7,899 bases of DNA from CAVUAF01 sp964460655 (lineage in GTDB: Bacteria > Acidobacteriota > Terriglobia > Terriglobales > Acidobacteriaceae): the NCBI GenBank assembly GCA_964460655.1, contig CAYWSH010000170.1, forward strand, positions 1 through 7,899. The letters run 5' to 3'. Under the pieces are notes generated by a model. The model was not told the DNA's origin. It was given only the letters and a program-made list of their open reading frames with translations, and ran no database searches. Made by a program: the position numbers and the translations under genes. Below are positions 1 through 5,561 of the stretch, one piece after another. Numbering within the stretch: the first letter of the stretch is position 1; each line of letters begins with the position of its first letter.

Positions 1-93
1 GGGTGGCAGCGGCTCGAACTGCCTGACCGGCACTTCGGCTCTGCAGTAGTAGGTCTGACTTAGGCGAAGTACCTGGGGGAGGGTACGAGCCAG
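1..93 (+). ncRNA. Possible 3' part of a structured RNA (or 3' UTR), cut by the window edge
   Basis: No convincing protein is present, yet the stretch can fold. GGCTC (11-15) pairs with GAGCC (87-91) and would close a junction holding two arms: ACTGC (18-22) with GCAGT (43-47), and GTACC (69-73) with GGTAC (82-86). A short CCG/CGG pair (27-29 with 36-38) sits inside the first arm. A strong intrinsic terminator follows directly. This layout suits the 3' end of a small RNA whose 5' part lies outside the window. I could not match it to tmRNA, RNase P RNA, SRP RNA or 5S rRNA by their conserved motifs; 6S RNA cannot be excluded. The alternative is the tail of an mRNA: frame 1 is open from base 1 to a TAG at 61-63, leaving a 20-residue unrecognised peptide end. 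Confidence 0.35.
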
Positions 94-130
94 CGGCTGG
101 GGACGCGAGTTCCCAGCCGTTTTCTTTTTT
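94..130 (+). terminator. Strong rho-independent terminator
   Basis: A 10-bp stem is formed by CGGCTGGGGA (94-103) and TTCCCAGCCG (110-119), with one G-T wobble and a six-base loop CGCGAG. It is followed at once by TTTTCTTTTTT (120-130). This is a textbook intrinsic terminator for a plus-strand transcript entering from the left edge. It lies about 90 bp before the 3' end of the convergent minus-strand gene. Confidence 0.85.
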
Positions 131-220
131 GTGAAAACCGCCGAAGGGCTGTGCTCGTGGCGACACTCACGAGGCCTTGCGGCAGCGGGCCCGGCCCGCA
201 AACCGGCGAAGCTCGCGTAC
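131..220. other. Convergent intergenic gap with two small hairpins
   Basis: This gap lies between the plus-strand terminator and the end of the minus-strand glycosyltransferase gene. Two perfect 6-bp hairpins are visible: CTCGTG (154-159) with CACGAG (168-173), and GCGGGC (185-190) with GCCCGC (194-199, three-base loop). Read on the minus strand, neither is followed by a T-run, so they are at best weak stop signals for the minus-strand gene. They may instead be 3'-end stabilising structures. No gene is seen here. Confidence 0.35.
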
Positions 221-1936
221 TCAAGGCAGCGCCGTTAGCTCGCGGCGCGCATCCCCATTGTTCGGGTCCACGCGCAGCTCGGCCTCCAGTTCCCGGCGGG
301 CGCCGGCGATATCGCCGGCCGCACGCAGAACACGGGCCAGCGCGAGATGCAAACCCTGCCTCGTGGGCGACAGCTCGATGGCTTTGCGCAAGGCCGCAAC
401 GGCCGCGTCATATTTCTTCAACTCGGCCTGCGACTGACCCAGCAGGAAATAGTCTGCTGTGTCACCAGGACCCATCGCGATCGCTCCAAGAAAATACTTC
501 TCGGCCTTCTCGTACTCGCGCGCCAAATAACACATTTGCGCCAGGAGGACGCGTTCATTGCGATCGCCGGGCACGAGCTGTACCGACCGTTCGAGTACAG
601 GAACCGCTTCCGCATAGCGCCGTCGCTTGATGAGCGCGCGCGCCAGCGGCGCCACGGCGTGCACATTGTTCGGCGCGGCGGCTGACGCGCGCGCGTAGAG
701 CAGCAATTCGTTCGACCACTGAACGTTCTGGAGTGACGTGGCGATGGCGTACACCAACACGATCACCAGCGTGATCGCGGCCGTCGGAACCGTCAGGCCA
801 AGGAGCCTCTTCTCGCCTTGTTGCCAGCGTTGCAGCGCCACGGCAACCAGCAGCGCGAATCCGACCGACGGCAGGTAGGCGTAACGGTCGTGCGCCAGCT
901 CGCGGTACAGGAACACGTCGATGTTCAACGCGGGCAGGAGCGGCAACACGATCCACCACAGGCCGAACAGGACCGCACCGTCGTGGGCTAGCTGCCACCA
1001 AGCCAACCCGGCCGCAATCACCACGAGCGAGAGGAGCAATGGGGCCCAGAATGCAGCACCCGGAGCCGTCACGTAGGGCGTTTCGTACAGCGCGGCAATA
1101 CGGAACGGCCAGGCAAGGTGCGTAATGTAGAACCAGACGAGCGATGGCGCGGTCAGCACAACGGTCTTCCATGGCAGGACGGTCATGGGATGCGTCAAGC
1201 CATGCAGAACGCGCGCCCGCAGGGCCAGATAGCAAACCGTCACGAGGACGAACGGCAGCGACGCGCGGAGCGCGGCGGTGGCGCGTTCGCGCGTCGAATG
1301 GTCACGCTCGCTGATGGCAACATAGCCGAAGATCAGCAACGGCAGCACCACCGCCGGCTCTTTCACGAGCAAGGCAAGCGCATACCAGAACAATGCCAAT
1401 GCCACAAAGCCGGCGCGCTGCGGCGCGGATCCACGGGAACGCAGCCACGCCAGGAATGCCGCACAGAAGAACACCGCAAGCAGCGAGTCGGTCACGCCCG
1501 ACACCCACGTCACCGTTTCGATGTGGATGGGATGAACACCGAAGACGAGCGCCGCCACGCCACCTGCAGCCTCGCTCTGCAGCACTCGCGTAGCGATACG
1601 ACCGACGAGGAATGTCACCGTCAAATGCACCAGCAACGTCGCCAGGTGCCAACCGAGAAGGTTCAAGCCAACGAGCTTATAGATCGCGACGAACCAGACG
1701 AGAAAGAGCGGGCGATAGAAATTCCCGGTCGCGCCCGAGATCACCACATCCCACACGTGGTGCGTGAAGAATCCCGGCACGGAGGCCCAAGAGCGGATGG
1801 CGGGGTTGTCGACGATCTGCGGAAAGTCGTCGGAGATGAACTCGAAGCGCAGCGTGTCGACGTAGACCAGGGCGGTCAGGACCAGGGCAAGCGGCAACAG
1901 CCAGCGGGCGGAGCGGTGGACGTCAGCGTCGGCCAT
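221..1936 (-). CDS. GT-C (TMTC-like) membrane glycosyltransferase with C-terminal TPR repeats
   Basis: A 571-residue inner-membrane protein, likely a lipid-linked-sugar-dependent glycosyltransferase of the GT-C fold. About 11-12 hydrophobic segments span residues 12-401. Features shared with the TMTC/O-mannosyltransferase group are: an acidic pair DD at 36-37 in the first external loop (the usual catalytic or metal position), YRPL at 74-77, HPIHIE at 135-140 followed by a TDSLLA stretch, a KEPAVVLPLL segment near 192-201, and DRYAYLPSVGF at 350-360. Residues 405-571 form about four TPR-like helical pairs, with typical PNN and DPNN turns. The start chosen is the ATG at 1936; the frame stays open to 2020, but that extension would run into the divergent ABC gene and adds a non-conserved N-terminus. 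Stop is TGA at 221-223. No strong Shine-Dalgarno is seen. The gene is divergent from the ABC operon. Family is fairly sure; acceptor and sugar are unknown, with protein O-glycosylation an inference. Confidence 0.85.
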   Translation of the reverse strand: MADADVHRSARWLLPLALVLTALVYVDTLRFEFISDDFPQIVDNPAIRSWASVPGFFTHHVWDVVISGATGNFYRPLFLVWFVAIYKLVGLNLLGWHLATLLVHLTVTFLVGRIATRVLQSEAAGGVAALVFGVHPIHIETVTWVSGVTDSLLAVFFCAAFLAWLRSRGSAPQRAGFVALALFWYALALLVKEPAVVLPLLIFGYVAISERDHSTRERATAALRASLPFVLVTVCYLALRARVLHGLTHPMTVLPWKTVVLTAPSLVWFYITHLAWPFRIAALYETPYVTAPGAAFWAPLLLSLVVIAAGLAWWQLAHDGAVLFGLWWIVLPLLPALNIDVFLYRELAHDRYAYLPSVGFALLVAVALQRWQQGEKRLLGLTVPTAAITLVIVLVYAIATSLQNVQWSNELLLYARASAAAPNNVHAVAPLARALIKRRRYAEAVPVLERSVQLVPGDRNERVLLAQMCYLAREYEKAEKYFLGAIAMGPGDTADYFLLGQSQAELKKYDAAVAALRKAIELSPTRQGLHLALARVLRAAGDIAGARRELEAELRVDPNNGDARRELTALP

Positions 1937-1988
1937 CGGGGACTGCGCGAGATGATATAACGCGGTGCTTCTATAATCCGTTGACCGC
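1937..1988. promoter_or_regulatory. Divergent intergenic promoter region with consensus -10 TATAAT
   Basis: Only 52 bp separate the two divergent starts. On the plus strand a perfect TATAAT lies at 1972-1977, 11 bases before the ABC ATPase ATG at 1989. No good -35 is visible at 16-18 bp spacing (17-bp spacing gives GAGATG). A start site 6-8 bases after the -10 would fall at about 1984-1986, giving a leader of only a few bases with no Shine-Dalgarno. On the minus strand the best -10-like string is TATATC (1959-1954), also without a clear -35. Both genes may share this gap for regulation. Confidence 0.5.
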
Positions 1989-2933
1989 ATGGCTGCTATC
2001 GAGATCCTGGGGCTGAGCAAGAACTATCACGTCGGCTTCTGGCGCAAACGCGAGAAGACGGCGCTGCATCCGCTCACCTTGACCATCGAACCGGGCGAGG
2101 TCTTCGGCTATCTCGGGCCGAACGGCGCCGGCAAGACCACGACGCTGAAGCTGCTGATGGGGCTCGTCTTTCCGACGAGCGGCAGCGCGCGCATCCTCGG
2201 GCGTCCCTACGACGATGCGCAAGTGAAAGCGCGCATCGGGTTCCTGCCCGAGCAGCCCTATTTCTACGACCAGCTCACCGCGACCGAGTTGCTCGCATAC
2301 TATGCACAGCTTTCCGGCGTACCGGCACGCGACCGCAGCAAGCGCGTCGAGGCAGCGCTGGCGCGCGTTGGGTTGGCAGATGCGCCGCGCATCCAGCTGC
2401 GCAAGTTCAGCAAAGGCATGCTGCAACGCGTCGGGCTGGCGCAAGCGATCTTGCACGATCCCGACGTAGTGTTCCTTGATGAGCCGATGTCGGGCCTCGA
2501 TCCCGTCGGCCGGCGCGAGGTGCGCGACCTGATCCAGTCGCTCAAGGACGATGGCAAGACGGTGTTCTTCTCGACGCACATCCTCGCTGACGCGGAGGCG
2601 CTGTGCGACCGCGTCGCCGTGCTGAATCACGGTGAGCTGCGCGGCGTCACCCACGTGGATGAGTTGACGGCGCGCGTGGCCGGACGCGTGGAAGTCCTTT
2701 ACCAGGGCAACGCGGACGCGTTGCAGCAGCTGGCGGCCGAGACGCATGCCACCGGCGAAGTCGTGCGTGCGCTGCTCGCAGAGGCGCAGCTCGATGCGGC
2801 CATCGACGCACTACGACGTGCCAGCGCGCGGCTGATCTCTGTCACGCCGGTGCGGGCGACGTTGGAAGAATACTTTGTCGAGAAGGTCTCGGCGCCGTCG
2901 AAACAGGCCGTCACGCCTGGGGTACGCGGATGA
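1989..2933 (+). CDS. ABC transporter ATP-binding protein (ABC-2 / NosF-PilH-like)
   Basis: A 314-residue cytoplasmic ATPase that would energise the permease encoded next to it. All ABC motifs are intact: Walker A GPNGAGKTT at 43-51, Q-loop Q89 (PEQPYFYD), signature FSKGMLQRV at 140-148, Walker B VVFLDEP at 160-166, D-loop SGLDP at 168-172 and H-loop H197 in FFSTHILADAE. The signature is SKGM rather than LSGGQ, as is common for ATPases paired with ABC-2 permeases. Beyond about residue 225 there is a family-variable C-terminal domain ending near an EEYFVEKV segment, again usual for this group. The start ATG at 1989 places the first beta-strand correctly; no Shine-Dalgarno precedes it. The stop overlaps the permease start as ATGA (2930-2933). 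Substrate is unknown; it is not a LolD by neighbour type, since the permease is a simple ABC-2 protein rather than LolC/E. Confidence 0.95.
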   Translation: MAAIEILGLSKNYHVGFWRKREKTALHPLTLTIEPGEVFGYLGPNGAGKTTTLKLLMGLVFPTSGSARILGRPYDDAQVKARIGFLPEQPYFYDQLTATELLAYYAQLSGVPARDRSKRVEAALARVGLADAPRIQLRKFSKGMLQRVGLAQAILHDPDVVFLDEPMSGLDPVGRREVRDLIQSLKDDGKTVFFSTHILADAEALCDRVAVLNHGELRGVTHVDELTARVAGRVEVLYQGNADALQQLAAETHATGEVVRALLAEAQLDAAIDALRRASARLISVTPVRATLEEYFVEKVSAPSKQAVTPGVRG

Positions 2934-3706
2934 GCGGACGCATCGCTTCCATCGCGTTCAATACTTACCGCGAAGCTGTACGCGACCGCGTGCTCTACAA
3001 CCTCGTCGCCTTTGCGCTGCTCATGACGGCGGCGGCCGTGCTGGTGGGCCAGATCTCCATTCAGATCGAGCGGCTCGTCGTCATCAATCTTGGGCTGACG
3101 GCGATCTCGCTCTTCGGCATCATCATCGCGATCTTTATTGGGATCGGACTGGTCTCCAAAGAGATCGAGAAGCGCACGCTCTACACCGTGCTCTCGCGCC
3201 CGGTGCGGCGCTGGGAGTTCATCGCCGGCAAGTTCCTCGGCCTCGCCGGTACGCTGGTGGTGAACACGTTCTTTATGGCGCTCGGCCTGTTTGCGGCGCT
3301 GCTCTATGTGACGCACGGCTTCAGCCGCGCCGACCTGCCGTTGCTCGCTGCGCTGTACTTCATCGTGCTGGAATTCGTGATCATGACGGCGCTGGCGCTG
3401 CTGTTCTCGTCGTTCTCTTCCCCGCTGCTCTCCGCCGTGATGACGTTTGCGCTTTTCGTGATCGGGACCTTTGCGGGCGAGCTGCGGACCCTGGCTGCGA
3501 TCCTGCCCGGCGTGTCGCGCTGGCTCGCGCTTGGGCTGGCGTACATCGTGCCGAACTTCGCGAGCTTGAATGTGATCTCGACGGCGGCGCATGGGAACGC
3601 GATCCCAGGACAAGTCATCCTGCTGAACACGGTTTATGCGTTGCTGTACTCGGCGGCGGCGGTGGCCGGGGCGATCTTGATCTTTGAGAAGCGGAACTTC
3701 AAATGA
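2930..3706 (+). CDS. ABC-2 type transporter permease
   Basis: A 258-residue integral inner-membrane protein with about six hydrophobic segments (near 21-40, 50-73, 103-126, 138-161, 165-183 and 231-252). The cytoplasmic stretch SKEIEKRTLYTVLSRPVRRW at 76-95, followed by the EFIAGKFLG run, is the hallmark of NosY-like ABC-2 permeases; this loop is expected to contact the ATPase. The length fits the family. Its ATG at 2930 overlaps the ATPase stop and its TGA overlaps the next gene's ATG (3703-3706), so it sits in the middle of a coupled three-gene operon. A GGGG run at 2919-2922 lies seven bases before the start and may act as a ribosome site. The exported substrate is unknown. The pair could be a general exporter or a pilus-assembly ABC module like Myxococcus PilH/PilI. 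Confidence 0.9.
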   Translation: MSGRIASIAFNTYREAVRDRVLYNLVAFALLMTAAAVLVGQISIQIERLVVINLGLTAISLFGIIIAIFIGIGLVSKEIEKRTLYTVLSRPVRRWEFIAGKFLGLAGTLVVNTFFMALGLFAALLYVTHGFSRADLPLLAALYFIVLEFVIMTALALLFSSFSSPLLSAVMTFALFVIGTFAGELRTLAAILPGVSRWLALGLAYIVPNFASLNVISTAAHGNAIPGQVILLNTVYALLYSAAAVAGAILIFEKRNFK

Positions 3707-4566
3707 GGCGCACGGTCACGATCGCCGTCCTCATCGCCTCGCTCACCGGCGCGGTCGCCACGGTGCGCGCGCTCGATCGCGTGCGCGCGCGCAGCACCGA
3801 CGATGAAGTCCTCTACGTCCCTTCAGCCGCAGTGCTTCGTCACGCTTCGCTCGGCTACACCGGTTTGCTCGCCGACATCTACTGGACGCGCGCCGTGCAG
3901 TACTTCGGCGCGAAGCACGTGATGCATGCACGCAGCTATCCCATGCTGGCGCCGCTACTCGATATCGCTACAGAACTCGACCCGCAGCTTCAGGTCGCCT
4001 ACGAGTTCGGCTCGATCTTCCTCGCGCAACCCGTGCCGGAAGGTGCGGGCGAGCCGGTGAGGGCCGTGGAACTGGTGTCGCGCGGCATCCGCATGAATCC
4101 CAACGCGTGGCGCCTCTATTACCACCTCGGCTACATACAAGCGATGGAGTTGCACCAATACGACGTAGCCGCCAAGACGTTCGAGCAGGGTTCGAATGTG
4201 CCGGGCGCGCATCCGTGGATGAAGGTCGTCGCGGCGACGATGGCGCAGCATGGCGGCGAGGCGCAGATGGCCCGCTACCTATGGTCGCGCATCTACGAGA
4301 GCGCCGACGACCCGATGATCAAGAAGAGCGCCGCCGAGCATCTGCGCGCGCTGCAAGTGGAAGACGACCTCGCGCGGCTGGAGGCATTGGTCGAGCAATT
4401 CCGCGCTAAGAACAAGCGCGTGCCCGCAACCTTCAGCGAACTGGGCCTGCGCGGCGCACCTGCCGACCCACTCGGACATCCGTATCGGCTGGCGCAGGAT
4501 GGTCACGTCTACGTGCAGGACGCGCACGACCTGCCGTTCCTCAGCAGAGGTGTGCCGCAGCCGTGA
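3703..4566 (+). CDS. Membrane-anchored TPR-like protein, third gene of ABC operon
   Basis: A 287-residue protein of unknown function. Residues 1-24 form a short basic-then-hydrophobic N-terminus, either a signal peptide or an anchor, so the bulk is likely periplasmic. A striking segment follows at 49-69 (SLGY, then LLADIYWTRAVQYFG); I recall similar segments in TPR proteins of Acidobacteria and Deltaproteobacteria, unverified. Residues about 78-230 are helical with TPR character (for example LYYHLGYIQAMELHQYDVAA at 138-157, after the NPNAW turn). The C-terminus carries a DPLGHPY motif at 255-261, then a G-HVYV strand, reminiscent of the DPWGNPY C-terminal motif of GspG-type pseudopilins. The start overlaps the permease stop as ATGA, so expression is almost certainly tied to the ABC transporter. 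It may be its periplasmic partner. Existence is sure; function is not. Confidence 0.85.
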   Translation: MRRTVTIAVLIASLTGAVATVRALDRVRARSTDDEVLYVPSAAVLRHASLGYTGLLADIYWTRAVQYFGAKHVMHARSYPMLAPLLDIATELDPQLQVAYEFGSIFLAQPVPEGAGEPVRAVELVSRGIRMNPNAWRLYYHLGYIQAMELHQYDVAAKTFEQGSNVPGAHPWMKVVAATMAQHGGEAQMARYLWSRIYESADDPMIKKSAAEHLRALQVEDDLARLEALVEQFRAKNKRVPATFSELGLRGAPADPLGHPYRLAQDGHVYVQDAHDLPFLSRGVPQP

Positions 4567-4582
4567 TCCGTAAGCTCAGTTC

Positions 4583-4624
4583 CTGGGTGCCCCAGACGAG
4601 CGATTGGTGCTCGTCTGGGTTATT
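4583..4624 (+). terminator. Perfect 11-bp hairpin after the ABC operon
   Basis: CCCAGACGAGC (4591-4601) pairs perfectly with GCTCGTCTGGG (4609-4619) around a seven-base loop, followed by the weak tail TTATTC. It lies 24 bases after the operon stop, so a terminator is the simplest reading, though the tail is poor in T. An alternative small hairpin, CTGGG (4583-4587) with CCCAG (4591-4595), competes for the same left arm. The whole unit could be a copy of a repeated palindrome. Confidence 0.6.
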
Positions 4625-4645
4625 CAAGCATCCAATAAGCGCCAG

Positions 4646-5302
4646 ATGAAACACGCATTCTTACTTCTCATCTTTCTCGCCTCGGCCGTCGGACAAGTCC
4701 CTTCCGTCCATGACCTCGCCGGACGCGTCGACCGCTACTACAACACGCTGCAATCGTTCGAAGCCGATTTCACCGAGAGCTACACCGGGCCGGGCATCCT
4801 GCGGAGCGAGAGCGGCACGCTGCAGCTGAAGCAGCCGGGGCGGATGCGCTGGGACTACAAGACGCCGACCGCGAAACTCTTCCTGACCGACGGGAAGAAC
4901 GCATGGTTCTATGTCCCCGGCGAGCAGCAGGCACGGCGCACGGCCATCAAGCAACTCGATGACCTGCGCTCGCCGCTGCGTTACCTGCTCGGCCACGCCA
5001 AGCTGGAGAAGGAACTCAACGGGCTTTCACTCGCGCCTGATGTCACGCCCACGACCGCCGGCAACGCGGTGCTGCGCGGCATCCCGAAGGGACTCGAGGA
5101 CCGGGTGCGCGAAGTCCTGCTCGAGATCAGCCCGGCGAGCGGACGCATCGACCGCATCGTGATCCACGAGATCGACGGCTCGACCACCGAGTTCCGGTTC
5201 GGCAAGATGCTGCTCAACACCGCGATCCCGGACGCGCGCTTCCGCTTCACGCCGCCGGCAGGCGTGCAAGTGATCGACGCCAAGGACTTCGTGGCGCAGT
5301 AA
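4646..5302 (+). CDS. lolA: Outer-membrane lipoprotein carrier protein LolA
   Basis: A 218-residue periplasmic chaperone that ferries lipoproteins from the inner to the outer membrane. The N-terminus (MKHAFLLLIFLASAVGQ) is a signal peptide with cleavage likely near 16-20. The mature part shows the LolA pattern: helix with YYNTLQSFEADFTESY (31-46), the strand GTLQLKQPGRMRWDY (57-71) with the conserved R-W pair, FLTDGKNAWFYVPGEQQ (79-95), the SPLRYLLG helix (109-116), and a C-terminal DARFRFTPPAGVQVID (196-211). Length is typical. The start is the ATG at 4646, right before the basic residue and hydrophobic core; an upstream TTG at 4604 is open but lies in the loop of the preceding hairpin and would spoil the signal peptide. 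No lolB is visible, which is common outside gamma- and betaproteobacteria. It appears separate from the ABC operon because the hairpin intervenes. Confidence 0.92.
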   Translation: MKHAFLLLIFLASAVGQVPSVHDLAGRVDRYYNTLQSFEADFTESYTGPGILRSESGTLQLKQPGRMRWDYKTPTAKLFLTDGKNAWFYVPGEQQARRTAIKQLDDLRSPLRYLLGHAKLEKELNGLSLAPDVTPTTAGNAVLRGIPKGLEDRVREVLLEISPASGRIDRIVIHEIDGSTTEFRFGKMLLNTAIPDARFRFTPPAGVQVIDAKDFVAQ

Positions 5303-5306
5303 GGGC

Positions 5307-5477
5307 TTCACCACGGAGGCACGGAGAACTTCAAGAGCTAAAGCCTCAAACCGCGGATTTCGCAGATAAAGACCGCGGATTACGCTGCTTCAATCTGCGC
5401 AATCAGTGGCAGTGATCCGCAAATCTGCGTTTCACGAATTTGCCTTTCTCCGCGCCTCCGTGCCTCCGTGGTGAGAA
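5307..5477. repeat. Imperfect inverted-repeat element in the lolA-pilC intergenic gap
   Basis: A perfect 19-bp inverted repeat bounds the unit: TCACCACGGAGGCACGGAG (5308-5326) and its complement at 5456-5474. The right arm carries an extra CTCCGCG unit and tandem CCTCCGTG copies (5455-5470). Inside, CCGCGGATT occurs directly repeated at 5351-5359 and 5373-5381, and CGCAGAT (5361-5367) has complements ATCTGCG at 5393-5399 and 5423-5429. No protein is encoded. It looks like a non-autonomous or REP-like interspersed element; closely similar strings recur in many bacterial genomes as I recall them, but copy number here cannot be seen. Base content is lower in GC than its neighbours. Confidence 0.75.
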
Positions 5478-5498
5478 CGTCTTTCGCTCGCGCACGTC

Positions 5499-5550
5499 TT
5501 ACAGACAGGCGGATTCCGCCTGTTACACTGAGCGGTTGCGCCCTGCGAGG
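5499..5550 (+). promoter_or_regulatory. Putative upstream region of pilC: 8-bp hairpin, weak -10 and Shine-Dalgarno
   Basis: ACAGGCGG (5505-5512) and CCGCCTGT (5516-5523) form a perfect stem with a three-base loop. It has no T-run, so an operator or mRNA structure is as likely as a terminator. A TACACT (5524-5529) right after it is a 4/6 match to a -10 box; the only -35-like string, CTTACA at 5498-5503, is spaced too far (20 bp). GAGG at 5547-5550 lies 11 bases before the pilC ATG and is the likely ribosome site. Promoter call is tentative. Confidence 0.35.
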
Positions 5551-5561
5551 TGCTCTGCCTG

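Noticed and set aside
151..685. Plus-strand ORFs of 86-159 codons
   Set aside because: They overlap the TPR-coding end of the minus-strand gene, are low in sense and have no family features.
1118..1960. 280-codon plus-strand ORF
   Set aside because: It is fully antisense to the glycosyltransferase gene, is rich in R, Q, E and H as expected of a shadow frame in GC-rich DNA, and has no recognisable domain.
2406..2432. SKGM in place of the LSGGQ ABC signature
   Set aside because: This variant is usual in ATPases paired with ABC-2 permeases, so it is not a defect.
1971..2747. 258-codon minus-strand ORF
   Set aside because: Antisense to the ABC ATPase, whose motifs are all intact; composition is that of a shadow frame.
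2699..3613. 304-codon minus-strand ORF
   Set aside because: Antisense to the ATPase end and permease, with a low-complexity R/E/D/Q-rich product typical of a reverse-complement membrane gene.
4604..4645. N-terminal extension of LolA from a TTG
   Set aside because: The TTG lies inside the loop of the hairpin, and the extension would bury the signal peptide that starts at 4646.
5307..5477. CRISPR-like array
   Set aside because: The repeats are inverted and irregularly spaced, with no uniform spacers and no cas genes.
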